Shown here: positions 1 to 11,603 of the stretch, piece by piece
How the letters are laid out: every line of letters begins with the position of its first letter
Numbering within the stretch: the stretch's first letter is position 1
DNA from: Plasmodium relictum
Lineage: Eukaryota; Apicomplexa; Aconoidasida; Haemosporida; Plasmodiidae
Direction of reading: 5' to 3'
DNA length: 64,000 bases
Assembly: GCF_900005765.1 (NCBI RefSeq)
Contig: NC_041685.1
Span: 1,223,099-1,287,098 of the forward strand
The notes under the pieces: generated by a model
The model's input: only the letters and a program-made list of their open reading frames with translations
Database searches by the model: none
What the model was told of the DNA's origin: nothing
Program-made: the position numbers and the translations under genes

Positions 1-1281
1 AAAATTTTATACTATAACTGTTAAGGATACATGAGCAAGTTTAAATTAAAGAAATGGGATAAATATGAAAATGTGTAAACATTTGTGAATCAAAATAGAA
101 ATTAAAAAAAAAGTAACATCAGAAAAATAAATTGATACTCTCATTAGTATAAAAAAAAATGAAATTTAAACAAAATATAGATATAAAATAAAAAAAAAGA
201 TAAAGCTACATTTATACGAAATGTACTCTTCTTATAGAACTTGAAATAAAGTGAATATATATAAAAATATGTAAAGAGGGAAATAGTTATAGAGAAAACT
301 ATTTTTACACGTACTAATAAAATATTTTATTGTTTCTTAATAAAATATTGTAACATATGCTTTTGGCGTGACAGAGAAAAAAAAGAAAAAAGTTTTCCAT
401 TAAATTTTTTTTTTTAAATAAAGGAAATGAATAATAAAAAACAATGGATAAAAGTGAAACATAAAAATATAAAAAAAAATTTTGAATATATTGGAAAGTG
501 ATAATACAGTTTTAATATTATTATAAATAATAGGATGGAATGCAAACAAGACTTAATGTGATATACTTGTTCTAAATAAAATAAAATAAAATAAATTATT
601 ATATAAGTAAATTTTACCTTAACTAGATTTTTAATTTTTTTTGTGATCATTATTGTTATAAAATGATAATATTACCGAAAATTTTAAAGATGAAAAAACA
701 ATAAAAATAAAATTATGTAGCAATTCGAAGTACTAATATTAATAAAGAAAAAAAAAATTGTATTCATGCGTCATTTTTAATATATATAAGTGAATTTTAT
801 TTTGTAGTAATAATATTTTCTCATTTTTTATTTTTGTTGATTAAAATGGGGATCATGATGTGATAAGATAATACTACTTAAAGCTTTGATATATAAAACT
901 AAAAGTGATGATTTATGCTATAATTTTCAATGGTGAAAATAATGATTATAATAATAATCACATAAAAACATTAATTACAATAAGCACGTTATAATTACTG
1001 TAGTGATTGTAATTTTTATATAGTAGAAATGTTAATAAAAATTATAACATTAACTTTCATTCAATATTCACTATAATAATAATTACAGCTATTCAATAAT
1101 ATAATGTTACACTTAAGTTACAGTAATGATGTGAATAATATTATATAATTTGTGAATTTTATGACTATTATAATTTCTATAAAATTTTAATGTATCCTAT
1201 CATAAAAAATATACTCTTAACCAAAGAGAAATGTAAAAGAGGAATAAAGCGAAATGAAAAATATCATTTTATTTCAAAAAT
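1..1281. other. AT-rich non-coding stretch
   Basis: Only A/T-rich sequence with homopolymer runs is visible. The open frames here are low-complexity Ile/Phe/Leu/Tyr strings of the kind expected by chance. No telomere heptamer array (CCCTRAA type) and no LTR end is seen. Confidence 0.6.
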
Positions 1282-1479
1282 ATGCTTCATGCTTTATTTA
1301 TATTTTTATATATTTTATTTATTATTTTTTTTTATTATATCACAATTATGAGTAAGTATGAAAATATAATAATTAAAAGCTTATTGAAAAGAATGTGTGT
1401 TCTTAAAAAAGGAAAGTTTAATAAAATAACAAATATTCTCTTGGAAGAACTAGCATACATAAATAATGCAATGATTTAA
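1282..1479 (+). CDS. Doubtful 65-codon ORF with hydrophobic N-terminus
   Basis: An ATG opens a short frame with a strongly hydrophobic first 22 residues. About 40 more ordinary residues follow, rich in Lys and Leu and with one Cys (SLLKRMCVLKKGKFNK within it). The second half is less AT-biased than its surroundings, which is the only reason to list it. It stops beside a degenerate LTR end near 1488. No family is recognised. It could be the remnant of an exported-protein exon, or simply chance. There is no obvious donor site leading to a second coding exon. Confidence 0.15.
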   Translation: MLHALFIFLYILFIIFFYYITIMSKYENIIIKSLLKRMCVLKKGKFNKITNILLEELAYINNAMI

Positions 1480-1487
1480 GGTTCTAA

Positions 1488-1800
1488 TATTAGTTAATTG
1501 ACTATTTAATGACTTTCAGCAAATAGTATATAATCAATTTAATAAAGTGCATATGAAGCTATCTTTATATAATTTACTAATCACCTTTAAGAGAAAATAT
1601 GTATCTGGTTAATAAAAGAAATTATTAACCTTATATGAAATAGTGGTTAATTTATACAGAAAAAAACGAATTAGCCATGTGTATTTACTCGTTTAAAAAA
1701 AAATATATCACTTTTTTTTATATATATTTTTGTAAGTTGTTACGTTAAAAATACTTTTATTATCTTTTTTTTTTTTTTTTTGTTACAAAATTGTTTGTAA
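1488..1800. repeat. Degenerate group C LTR fragments, two orientations
   Basis: From about 1488 to 1610 the sequence resembles the 3' end of a minus-oriented LTR (TTTAATGACTTT core and a TTTAATAAAGTGCAT tail). At 1616 a plus-oriented LTR start appears (TGGTTAATAAAAG, then a TTATTAACC arm) with group C-like sequence behind it. Both pieces are truncated and old. Confidence 0.5.
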
Positions 1801-2723
1801 CGTTTTATTAATTGGCTGTTTAATGAGTTTTCTAGGGTATTAAAGAGACAAGTTAATAAAGAGCATGTATATAAAGATCTACTGACATTCTTTTAACTAG
1901 AATAATTAAAATTTTGAAGTTACAGTGAAATTTAATGAGGTTAAGTTATTTAAGTATATTATTCCTTAAGCGTTGGATACATATACACCATATAACAAAA
2001 CTCTTAAATAAAAGAATAAGCATATCATGCATAATAAAAATGTATTTTCATATAACATCTTTGTAACATTTCATATGAATTTATTTAATTAATCACATAT
2101 ACCTTTTCTTTGAAAAAGCCTTCTTTTCTATAAACATTTTTTAATTGTGTATATATTTCATAACAAAAATGTACCCTTACAAAATGTAACAATTATTTTG
2201 TAAATAAAAGTCACAAAATAGTTATAAAAAAAAAGACACAAATATATATATAAATATTAAGAAAAATATGTATTTTCCATTAAAACACTTTAGAAAAATG
2301 AAAGGTTATGATCCCATATGAGTTTTAATTTTCATACGATTTGAGCTTTTCGATAAGTACGTATTCCTTGTTAGCATTTATACATGTTAATATATACCTT
2401 TATTAACCATTAATGTTATTTCGAAATATATAAGTCGAATACAACACAAAAATTGTACTTTTTCATACATTAATTTTTATATTTCGATTAAAAATTAATA
2501 TCTAAATTCAAAAACGCCATCCAAAGAAAAAAAAAAATTTATTATAATTTTTTTTTTCTATAATTACAAAGATATATAAAAATAAAGAAAACAAAAAAAA
2601 AAAAATAACTTTATATTTTTTTTTTTTTTATAACTAGCGTAAATGCATGACTGACATGTATTTTCCTGACTAGTAAGCTAATTTTATATATTACAAGAGG
2701 TTAATAACATCTTTTATTAACTA
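1800..2723 (-). repeat. Degenerate solo LTR, possibly C/A chimera
   Basis: The plus strand begins near 1800 with TTTATTAATTGGCTGTTTAA and an AATAAAGAGCATG box, the 3' end of an LTR read on the minus strand. It ends at 2723 with the 5' LTR hairpin (GGTTAATAAC...TTATTAACTA). At about 920 bp it is longer than the 620-660 bp of other group A copies. Its 3' side looks group C-like and its 5' side group A-like, so it may be a nested or recombined copy. Confidence 0.55.
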
Positions 2724-3020
2724 ATATCCAATTAGTAAATCATAACCCTATGTAATTAAACTATTTAATATGAAATCATTATTTTATTTCTCATAAGTTT
2801 TAGAACCAAATAATAAAATATATTTTTATCTCTATATATTTTATTATTATCTTAAATTCCGATTATTAAAGAAAATTTTATATAATTTAATAAAAAAAAT
2901 TCTAAAGAAAATTCATAAAATATTCACATGCATATTCTCAAAAATCGTTAAGATATTACTATAAAAAAAATTTATGATTTATCAAACATCATAATTTTAT
3001 AATATGCATTACTCTTTTCT

Positions 3021-3641
3021 TGATTTATTAATTGTCCGCTTAATGACTTTGCTAGAATATTAAACAAACAAATTAATAAAGAGCATGTATAATTAAGTAT
3101 ATGTTTATATATATATATATATATATTTGTTTTTATTATATATATAATGGTTTCTTATGATGCATAATATTTAATTTGAGTTAAATTTTACTGCATCTTT
3201 TAATAGACATATTAAACTGTTATAAATGAGTTTTTATTTACAATAAATTAGCATCTTCTTTTAATTCAAAAAAAAAAATATACAAATAACAATTAATAAA
3301 GTCAAAACTTTAATTTATTCAGTGCTATTTTAAAAGTATACATTGAATATAACATAAACATTATTCGTTTTATATCTTAAGTTTTTATAAGTAAAAGTTA
3401 ATTCTTTATTTAGTTAGAAAAAAAACGTCAACTCCCCCCCAAAAAAAAAAAAAAAGTAATTTTAATTTTTTTTTTTAATTACAAAGATGATTATAAATAA
3501 AAATAAACAAACAAAAAAAAAATAACTTTATATTTTTTTTTTTTTTTATAACTAGCGTCAGTGTATGGATAACTTGTACATACACGACTAGTAAACTAGC
3601 TTAGTGTACTACAAAAGGTTAATAACATATTTTATTAACCA
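3021..3641 (-). repeat. Group A LTR, 3' LTR of the element
   Basis: Plus-strand bounds are TGATTTATTAATTGTCC at the left and TTTTATTAACCA at the right, so on the coding strand it reads TGGTTAATAAAA to AATAAATCA. It is 621 bp and contains a short TA microsatellite. A near-palindrome lies at the 3' end and a hairpin at the 5' end. Its mid-part resembles the copies at 9582 and 63379 more than it resembles its partner at 8070. Confidence 0.88.
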
Positions 3642-3656
3642 TACTCCATCACTTCT
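3642..3656 (-). other. Polypurine-tract-like site
   Basis: Immediately internal to the 3' LTR the minus strand reads AGAAGTGATGGAGTA before the LTR's TGG. It is purine-rich and in the right place to prime plus-strand DNA synthesis. The related truncated elements at 24169 and 26144 carry a comparable sequence in the same place. Confidence 0.5.
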
Positions 3657-3673
3657 GGAAGTAATGATATTAC

Positions 3674-4900
3674 TTATATTTTGCTCTCTTTGGCTTGTTT
3701 TATAACTTCTAACCATTTTTGTATTTCTTTACTAATTTTTTTATCCTTATTACTCAAATCTTCTAATTGCGAAAAGTTATTTCTATCACAAATATCGAAA
3801 TAACCTCTCGGTTTTAATACATTTGTAATATCTAATTTTCTCTTACGATGGTCAATTACTTGTATTAAATTTCTCATTCGTTTTTCATAAATTTGATTAA
3901 TTTTACTATTTAATAGTTTTATCCTTGAGAAAGGAATCTGTATTTCTTTGCCTCTATAATAAATGGGTATGTTTTTTAGATTCCCATTTTTGATATCTGT
4001 TACTCTATGCGAGAATGACCAATGTGGTTTATATTGTCCATTTTCACTATAATGTTTCATTTGATTCTTCTCATATTCAGATAATTCATAAAATATAATA
4101 TCTCTCACTTTAATCTCTTTATCTTTAATTAAAGGTTTTTCCTTTATTTTAATTAAATCTTCACTCGCACTTTTCCATCTATCGTTTAAATAAATAATTC
4201 TCATTTGCTTAGTTGTTTCTGGTGTTATTTTTTAAAAACCTGAGCATATGTAATATATTCCGTGTACCAAAAAGTAAAGTATTTCTCGAATAGCATCATG
4301 AAGGGTGCTATTATATATTAAAATGGCATTTCTAACTATTTGTTCAAAAGGCAATTCCTCTTTTTCATATAACGTTTTAAGTATATAGTAGAGACTTTTA
4401 TGAGAACTTTCATTTATATCGTTCCCTTGTGAACAATACGCATTACGCACTAGTATGATGTAATTTTATCTGTAATTCATTAATAATATAATCTTTAAAT
4501 TCTTGACTCATATATATTGAACCTCGATCTGTTATAATACTTTTGGAACATCCAAATATAGGGATCCATGTACTTCTTATAATATTTACTGCATCCTTAG
4601 ATTTAAGAGCTTTATCTATCACATTTGTTAACATAAAACGTAAATAATGGTCAATTGCTACTTGTATATAGTATTATTTATCTTCTCAAGTTCTAAGACC
4701 TACAATATCTAAAGATACCATATCAAATATACTAGGTTTTGATAATGCTTGATTTACATCTGGTTTTAGTTTTTTATTACACATTATTTGACATATTAGA
4801 CAATTTGAAACATAATCTTCAATTTCTTTGCTAATATTAGGCCACTAAAAGTGTTTCTGAATTTTCTTTAATGTTTTGTTCACCCTGCAATGTCCTACAA
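3674..4900 (-). mobile_element. Integrase region of the Ty3/gypsy fossil
   Basis: Reading on the minus strand, Cys/His-rich sequence (around 4770-4830) is followed by a catalytic-core-like stretch with SLDIVG and IITDRGSIYMSQEF. A C-terminal region then runs to the polypurine-like site. This matches the integrase core of Ty3/gypsy elements. The region is broken. The same 3' segment recurs in truncated form at 24169-25074 and 26144-26370. Confidence 0.8.
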
Positions 4901-4916
4901 ACTTACTACTATGAAA

Positions 4917-5560
4917 TCAATACATTAAATGGTTTCTATATTTTTCTGGTATATATAATTTTCCTGTTTTGTAATGAACTGGGAATTCATTTCTCCATAC
5001 TACATCTCTTGGTATATCATTCTGATTTTCTCGTACTTCATCAGCAATTTCTTGACAAGACGGGATATTATATATATCTTCATATTCTTCTGAAGGTTTA
5101 TTACAACATAATACCATATAATTTGGAAGATCGGTATCATCTTCTATTGATCTAGTGATCCAATCAGATAAACTATTTTGTACTCCTTCAATGTGTTCAA
5201 ATTCTAAATTAAATTCCGATAATCTCAGCTTCCATCGATACAATTTTCCGGTATTAATTGAATCCATTCCAATTAAACTTTTACAATCTGTTTTTATTAA
5301 TGCTTTAGATCCTTTAATATAATAATCGAATGTTTCACAAGCTACTACTATGGCAAATAATTCTTTTTCAACTGTACTCCATCTCCTTTGAACATCGTTT
5401 AACTTCTTAGATGTAAAGTGGATGAACTTAGTTTCACCGGTATCATTATTTATCTGAGTCAATACAGCTCCTATAGCATAATCTGAGGCATCAGTATAAA
5501 TAGTATACTGTTTTCCCAACTAGAGAAATGACAGATAAGTTATTTCAGCCATTTTATTCT
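4917..5560 (-). mobile_element. RNase H region of the Ty3/gypsy fossil
   Basis: The minus-strand frame contains YTDASDYAIGAVL, then KKLNDVQRRWSTVEKELFAI and TDCKSLIGM. This is the usual pattern of the RNase H domain that follows Ty3/gypsy reverse transcriptase. A linker toward integrase follows. It is fossil sequence, broken on either side. Confidence 0.85.
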
Positions 5561-5599
5561 TAATTTACTCAAATACTTGTGAATGTTCTTCATTCCATT

Positions 5600-6290
5600 C
5601 GAACTTTTTCTTTTTAGTCAACAAAGGAACTAATTTAGAAGTCCAATTTGAAAAGCTTCTTATATAATTCCTATAATAATTAGTAGCTCCTAAAAACGAT
5701 CTTAATTGTTTCTTTGATTTAGGTCTTTCTGCTTTAATAATTGTTTCTATTTTATCTAATGAAGGTTCTATTCCTTCTCTATCTATTATTTGTCCTAAAT
5801 AGGTAATAGAGGTTTTATATAATTCTCATTTTTCAATATTTATTCCAAGATTATTGTCCATCAACAATTTATAAATTTTTTTTAAAACATTATGATGTTC
5901 ATTTATAGTTTTTGTTAAAGTGATAATGTTATCAATATATACAACTACACAATTCTCTTGAATTAATTCCATAAAAATGTTTTCCACTATTTGAAATTGT
6001 GGACTTGTTTTCAAATCAAATGGTAACACATTAAACACAAATGTACAACGTTTGGGAACTATAAAACTTGTATATTGCTTACTATTTTCTTCTAATGCAA
6101 TATTCCAAAAACCATTTTTGAGATATATTTTTGAAAACCATTTAGTGCCGTGAAATGTTTGAAATATATGTTTCATATGAGGAATAACATATAAATAATA
6201 TAATATAAATTTATTCAAATAGCGATAATATATAGTGTTTCTACATTGCCCATCTTTCTTTCTTACCATTACAATAGGTGAAATCCATTC
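5600..6290 (-). mobile_element. Reverse transcriptase region of the fossil
   Basis: The minus strand encodes recognisable RT palm and finger blocks: MVRKKDG near the start, KNGFWNIALEE in the middle, FNVLPFDLKTSPQFQ, and the region around the active-site turn (VVYID). The order and spacing fit a Ty3/gypsy RT. It is broken. Related RT-derived pieces are at 23290-23645 (plus strand) and 46691-46935 (minus strand). Confidence 0.85.
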
Positions 6291-6559
6291 AGCATTAACA
6301 ACTTATAGCACTCAATTGTAACATTTCTTCACTTAATGGTCTAGGGTTAAAGTGATGAGCTTTTCCTTGTACCTTAATAGAAACTTTGTATTTATCGTTG
6401 AGTTTCATATTTTTATTTTCCCAAAGTTTAACATTCGTTTCTAGTAAATTTTTCATTTTATCTTTATTCTTCTGATCATTTAAATCAGATTTTTCTATAA
6501 AATTTTGTATAGTTTCTTGATTTGATTTTTCCACTTTTTCTTCTGTATTTTCAGCTTTA

Positions 6560-6800
6560 ACTTCCATAAAATATGCATTCTTTTCATACTATTCTAGGAT
6601 ATTAAGTCTTAATTGTCTCATTATCGTTATGCTAAGTAAAATTAGAGGTTTATTTTCCTATATGATTACAAACCTTATTCTAATAAAGATGAAATTGTTA
6701 AATCAGTCTTTATATTTAATTCTTTTGCAGTATAAGTTGATGTAGTACTTACATCTGCTCCTGATCCTAGTAAGATATTTACTACATTTCCATTAACTTA
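6560..6800 (-). mobile_element. Retropepsin-like region of the fossil
   Basis: Between the gag remnant and RT the minus strand carries a stretch reading VVNILLGSGADVSTTSTYT. This is the general pattern of a retropepsin flap and catalytic loop. Position between the zinc knuckles and RT supports the call. It is broken. Confidence 0.6.
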
Positions 6801-8040
6801 TACTAATCGTCTTCTATACTTCTCAAAATCTTGATTGTCTTCACAGTATTCAATTATATTAACACAAGATATATTTTCTTCTGACTTTTCTGAATAATCA
6901 TTGTCTTCAGACTCCTGATTCATCTCGCTCACTAATTTTATGAACTCTATTTCATTTTCTAGTAAATTATTCATCACTTTCCTTAGCTTGTTTTTCTTTG
7001 TATCTTTCTTTTGCTCTCTCCTTTTGTTTTGTGATATATTCCATTTGTTTATCAAGATATTTTTGCATTTGACGGATTCTCTGTGGATTATTTTCATTTT
7101 TAAACGTCTTAACGTGTATATGATATATGTTATCAGTTATTATGCCTTTAATTCCATCTTCTTTATCTCTTATGACTTTGTTTTGACATATTTTTCCCAA
7201 ATGTCCTATCATATTACAGTTTCTATATCTCTCTTTTCTATATTCACAATTTTTTTTTAAATGTCCATCTTTAACACAACAATAGCATTTAATGGTAAGT
7301 TTATTTTTATATTTTGCTATATCCCTATTATAATTTTGATTTACAACACATACTATAGCATCAGGTTCTACTTATCTCTTGGAGGTTCTTTTTATATTTA
7401 TTGATACAGATGATAAGGCCTCCATAAATGTTTTCCCTCTTGGATAATAACCAGGTATCTGAACTAGATTTTCTTTTGGAACACGCCTCCTAGAATATCT
7501 CCATAAATCATTTGTAGTAATACCATTGACCTCATTGAAACATAGGCAACTATTGCCATATATCAAACAATCTTTGATAAATGAATTTGTAGCTTCCTTT
7601 AAACTTGAGTCACGCTTAGCAGTTACAAATTTTACTCTGTTCTATTCTCTCATCATTGTCCATAAGGATTTGTTTGGCTAGTTTAATTTTCAACTGCAAC
7701 ATATGCTTTATTTCCTTGTCTTTACACAACTTGGATATTTTTCTGGCATGAGTTCTTGATAACAGTGATTTCAATATTAAACAGGTTTCAATCTTTGTTA
7801 ATATTTGCATCCTTGTCTTATTTTTGAATGTTTCAAACCTTAAATAATCATCTATTTCTTCCTCTTCAAATTCTGTTATTCCATATGGAGTTTTTATTTT
7901 AGTAAACTCCTCAGTTTCCTTTACTTAAAATATATATGTTTCATTGAGATTTACTATTTCTTCAAATGTCTCTAATCCAAGCCTTTTGATATCTTCTTTC
8001 ATCTTGGGTTTGCCAATCTAGTGGGGTTCTGTTTGCGCTG
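6800..8040 (-). mobile_element. Gag region with zinc knuckles
   Basis: The minus-strand frames here are Lys/Glu-rich. They include a CX2CX4HX4C zinc-knuckle (CCVKDGHLKKNC around 7260-7290), followed directly by a second knuckle-like CNMIGHLGKICQ (7170-7215). This is typical of the nucleocapsid part of gag. The upstream part toward the PBS is gag-like but not otherwise recognisable. It is broken at several places. Confidence 0.7.
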
Positions 8041-8049
8041 GTCTCGAAT

Positions 8050-8067
8050 TTCCTAATGTTGTCGCCA
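8050..8067 (-). other. Primer-binding-site-like sequence
   Basis: Two bases inside the 5' LTR the minus strand reads TGGCGACAACATTAGG. A PBS starts with TGG, complementary to the CCA of a tRNA. I cannot assign the tRNA without the genome's tRNA set. The D-type element at 21547 has the same two-base spacing but a different PBS sequence. Confidence 0.55.
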
Positions 8068-8069
8068 AT

Positions 8070-8723
8070 TGATTTATTAATTGTCCGCTTAATGACTTTG
8101 CTAGAATATTAAACAAACAAATTAATAAAGAGCATGCATAAATAAATGTTCGTTTTTAAATATATATATATATATATATTTGTTTTTTATTATATATGTG
8201 ATTTCTTATGATGCATAATATTTAATTTGAATTAAATTTTATTGTATCTTTTAATAGACCTATTAATTGTTATAAATGAGTTTTTATTTACAAAGAATTA
8301 CCTATTCTTTTAATTAAAAACATACAGACAAACTATAACAATTAATAAAATCAAGACTTTATATTATTCAATGTTGTTTCAAAAATATACATTTAATATA
8401 ATATAAACATAATTCTTTTATCTCTTAAGTTTTAATAAGTAAAAATTAATTCTTTATTTAATTTTTAAAACATAAACGTCAACAATACAAAAAAAAAACA
8501 ATAATTTTAAATAAAAAAAAAAAAAAAAATTATTTAATTTATTATTAATTTTTTTTTTTTTTAATTACAAAGATGTATACAAACAAAAATAAACAAACAA
8601 AAAAAAATAACTTTATATTTTTTTTTTTTATAACTAGTGTCAGTGCATGGCTAACTTGTAACTACACAACTAGTAAACTAACTTAATGCACTATAAAAGG
8701 TTAATGACATCTTTTATTAGCCA
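8070..8723 (-). repeat. Group A LTR, 5' LTR of the element
   Basis: It is 654 bp, bounded on the plus strand by TGATTTATTAATTGTCC and CTTTTATTAGCCA. It has the same landmarks as other A copies: AATAAAGAGCATG box, TA microsatellite, poly(A)/poly(T) middle and an AACTAG pair near the 5' end. It sits directly against an oppositely oriented A-type end fragment (8724-8763). Confidence 0.85.
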
Positions 8724-8763
8724 ATACTCTAGAAAAGTCATTAAACAGGAAATTAATAAATCA
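8724..8763 (+). repeat. A-type LTR 3' end fragment
   Basis: ACTCTAGAAAAGTCATTAAA followed by AATTAATAAATCA is the 3' terminus of a plus-oriented A LTR with nothing of the rest. It looks like the stub left when the minus-oriented element at 3021-8723 arrived or recombined here. Confidence 0.6.
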
Positions 8764-8874
8764 CAGACTTAAATGCTACATAATAAAAAGAAATATATTA
8801 AAATTATCAGATTAAAATGAAAATATATTTTTAAATTATTTTTTTAAATATAAAAATTTAAAATGATTTGTGTA

Positions 8875-9404
8875 TGGTTATCTATTAAAAGACACTTTTG
8901 ACATTGTAGAAATATTAACATAATAAAAAAAATTACTCAAAAAATATGCTAGTACGTGCAAGATATTAGAAAGTTGTACATATAAAGATATATATAGTAA
9001 GATTTGCACATAAACGTATGTAAACAAATATACTCATCTAATTATATATATGCAAAGAAAAGTATAATAAAATAGTTATATTGAGATATGTACGTATTAA
9101 TTTATATATATAAAAAAAAATAATAATGATGAGTTGTATTTTTTTTATATATAATGTTAGTGTGTGAATAATTTAAGTTTTAGAGATAACAGATAATAGC
9201 TTTTCATAAAAACTATAGAATAAGGTGATTAAAAATTAGATATAAATTAAATTTATCTTATATAGAACAATTATATAAAGAGAATATAATTACTATAATA
9301 AGTGATTTTATAATAAATAAAAAGAGTAAAAATCTCTTTGCATTCTCTTTAATTATTCTACTATTTTAAAATACTATAAAAGTATTCAAAAGAACAATTA
9401 ATCA
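8875..9404 (+). repeat. Group D-like solo LTR, degenerate
   Basis: It starts near 8875 with TGGTTATCTATTAAAAG and ends at 9404 with CAATTAATCA. Inside are D-type landmarks: an ACGTGCAAGATATTAGAAAG block and, near the end, CTATTTTAAAATACTATAAAAGTATTCAAA. Boundaries are approximate and no clear target duplication is seen. Confidence 0.45.
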
Positions 9405-9541
9405 GTGCATGACGGTTCTTATAATACAAAAAAATTGTTGAATAAAGAACTAATATATAGTATTATGATAGTTTATAATTTTTAAATATTTTAAAAATTA
9501 TAGTAAACTTTTTCAAGTACATATTTTTGCATTGTTAGATT

Positions 9542-9581
9542 TGGTTTATTGATTGCCGGCTCAATAACTTTGCTATAGAAT
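9542..9581 (-). repeat. A-type LTR 3' end fragment
   Basis: TGGTTTATTGATTGCC and TCAATAACTTTGCTA match the 3' terminal palindrome of a minus-oriented A LTR. It is cut off immediately by a second, complete A LTR that begins at 9582, so this is an LTR end interrupted by another copy. Confidence 0.6.
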
Positions 9582-9663
9582 TGATTTACTAATTGTCTGC
9601 TTAATGACTTTACTAGAATATTAAACAAACAAATTAATAAAGAGCATGTATAATTAAGTATAT

Positions 9664-9718
<55 letters not shown>

Positions 9719-10735
9719 TTTATTATATATATATAATGTTTTCTTATAATGCATAATATTTAATTTGAATTAAATTTTATTGCGTTTTTTAATAGACCTA
9801 TTAATTGTTATAAATAAGTTTTTATTTACAAAGAATCAATTTGTTCTTTTAATTAAAAACATACAAACAAATTATAACAATTAATAAAGTCAAAAATTTA
9901 ATTTATTCAATGTTATTTCAAAAATATACATTGAATATTACATAAACATTATTCGTTTTTTATATCTTAAATTTTTAAGAGTATAATTTAATTCTTTATT
10001 TAATTTGAAGAAACAAAAACAAACTTCCATAATCCCCCAAAAAAAAAAAAATAATTTTATTTTTTTTTTTTTTTTTAATTACAAAGATGCATATAAGTGG
10101 TCAATGAATAAATCCATTTCCATTAATTAATATGTATTTTAAATATTTAAAATTTAAATAATTATGTCTTCTTTAGGAAAATATTGCATGCTAAAAAATT
10201 AAGCTATTAGAACTTTGACTAACTTAGTGTGTCTAATTATATATATTTTTTTAAGACATATCTCGGTTATAATTATATTATGTCTTTTTTTTCTTTTTTC
10301 TTTTTTTTTTCTTTTGCATGTTTTATTTTTTTTTAAAAAAAAATTTATATTTTTTTTTGAAAAGAAAACAAAAAAGATTTTAAAAAAGAGGAGAAATTGA
10401 ATGGGAAAAGATTAGCAAGTGGATTGCTTTTATTTTTTTTGAACTTTTAAAAATTTTTTAGTGATTTAATTAATTTTGTATTATAAATAAGATCTATAAT
10501 AATAAATTATAAAGGAGTCCTAAATTTTGTTCTTTATTAACTTGGATATTCATTACTTTTATTCGATTCTTTGAATATCCAATTAATAAATCAATAAATA
10601 AAATAAACAAACAAAAAAAAAATAACTTTATATTTTTTTTTTTAACTAGAGTCAATGTATGGCTAATTTGTACATATACGACTAGTAAACTAGCTTAGTG
10701 TACTACAAAAGGTTAATAACATATTTTATTAACCA
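9582..10735 (-). repeat. Group A solo LTR carrying a nested group B LTR
   Basis: Plus-strand bounds are TGATTTACTAATTGTC and TTTTATTAACCA. Removing the B LTR at 10098-10593 leaves about 658 bp, the normal A length. It contains the longest TA microsatellite in the window (about 9667-9713). No matching target duplication flanks it: the left side is an A-type end fragment and the right side continues into a truncated plus-oriented A copy. Confidence 0.8.
10098..10593 (+). repeat. Group B LTR inserted in a group A LTR
   Basis: It is 496 bp, from TGGTCAATGAATAAA to CCAATTAATAAATCA. The flanking 5-mers are ATAAG and ATAAA, a nearly intact target duplication. The surrounding A sequence is collinear on both sides, so B arrived in an existing A LTR. 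It shares a long block with the other two B copies (AATTATGTCTTCT, GTGTCTAATTA, TCTCGGTTAT landmarks). Confidence 0.85.
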
Positions 10736-11112
10736 CTTACATAAAAACTTAATGAGTGAAAAAGTATAATGTTAATGTTATATTCAATGTGTATATTTCG
10801 AAATAACATTGAATGAACTAGAGCTTAATTTTTGTTATTTGCTATAAATTTAGTGTATGTTTTTTTAATTAAAAGAATATACTTATTCTTTGTAAATAAA
10901 AACTCATTTTTAAATGTAAGCATATATCTGTTAGGCAATACAGAATAATTTAATGTATAATATAAATATTATATATTATAAAAAGCCATTATATATATAT
11001 AATAAAATAAGTATATATATATAAAAATCCGTATATTTAGTTATACACGTTCTTTATTAATTTGTTTGTTTAATACTTTAGCAAAGTTATTAAACAGACA
11101 ATTAATAAATCA
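10736..11112 (+). repeat. Group A LTR, 5'-truncated
   Basis: It contains the 3' two-thirds of a plus-oriented A LTR. Landmarks are the ATATTCAATGTGTATATTTC block, TTCTTTGTAAATAAAAACTC, a TA microsatellite, and the 3' palindrome ending AATTAATAAATCA at 11112. Its 5' part is missing where the minus-oriented A copy at 9582-10735 abuts it. Confidence 0.75.
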
Positions 11113-11603
11113 TATATATATGTTATTAGTGCACGTAAGATACTAGAAAAAAGCATATATAAAAATATTTATACTAAGATATGTGCGGTAATTTTTTATT
11201 ATAGAAATGGATATACTCCTGTAGAAAGATATACGCTATAAAAATAGAAATAAAAACCACTAAAATGTAATAATTTTTATAAAAAAAAATTAATTTTTTT
11301 TTTTTTCTTTGGAAAAATAATTTCTCTTTCATGAAATTTTTTTTTTAATGCAAATTTTATATAAACGAAACTAATGAATAAAAAAAAAATATTTATGACA
11401 AAAAACTAGAATTAATATTTTAAAACATATAAATTAATTAGAAAAGATTTTATTTATTTCATATTAATAATAATTTTTTAAAAAAAAATAATTACATATA
11501 ATAAACTTTATGATAAATAAAGTTAGAGATTTCTCTATTGCTCTTTATTAATTTGCCTGTTTAAAATACTTCGACACTATTCAAATGATCAATTAATTAA
11601 TCA
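11113..11603 (+). repeat. Group D-like LTR, 5'-truncated
   Basis: It starts right after the A copy with GTGCACGTAAGATACTAG and ends with TGCTCTTTATTAATTTGCC and a closing AATTAATTAATCA. The layout matches the D copies at 20963 and 22690. The 5' hairpin is not present. Confidence 0.5.

Larger units (their letters stand above)
3021..8723 (-). mobile_element. Ty3/gypsy LTR retrotransposon fossil, two LTRs
   Basis: The element is about 5.7 kb and reads on the minus strand. In order it has a 5' LTR (8070-8723), PBS-like site, gag with zinc knuckles, protease, reverse transcriptase, RNase H, integrase, purine-rich tract and 3' LTR (3021-3641). RNase H before integrase is the Ty3/gypsy gene order. 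It is clearly broken, with something like ten or more breaks over the coding part. The LTRs differ at roughly one base in ten in the stretch I compared by eye (about 110 bases), plus length changes. The flanks show no matching target duplication (left flank TTTCT, right flank ATACT). It is therefore old, and its two ends may not come from one insertion. Confidence 0.9.
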
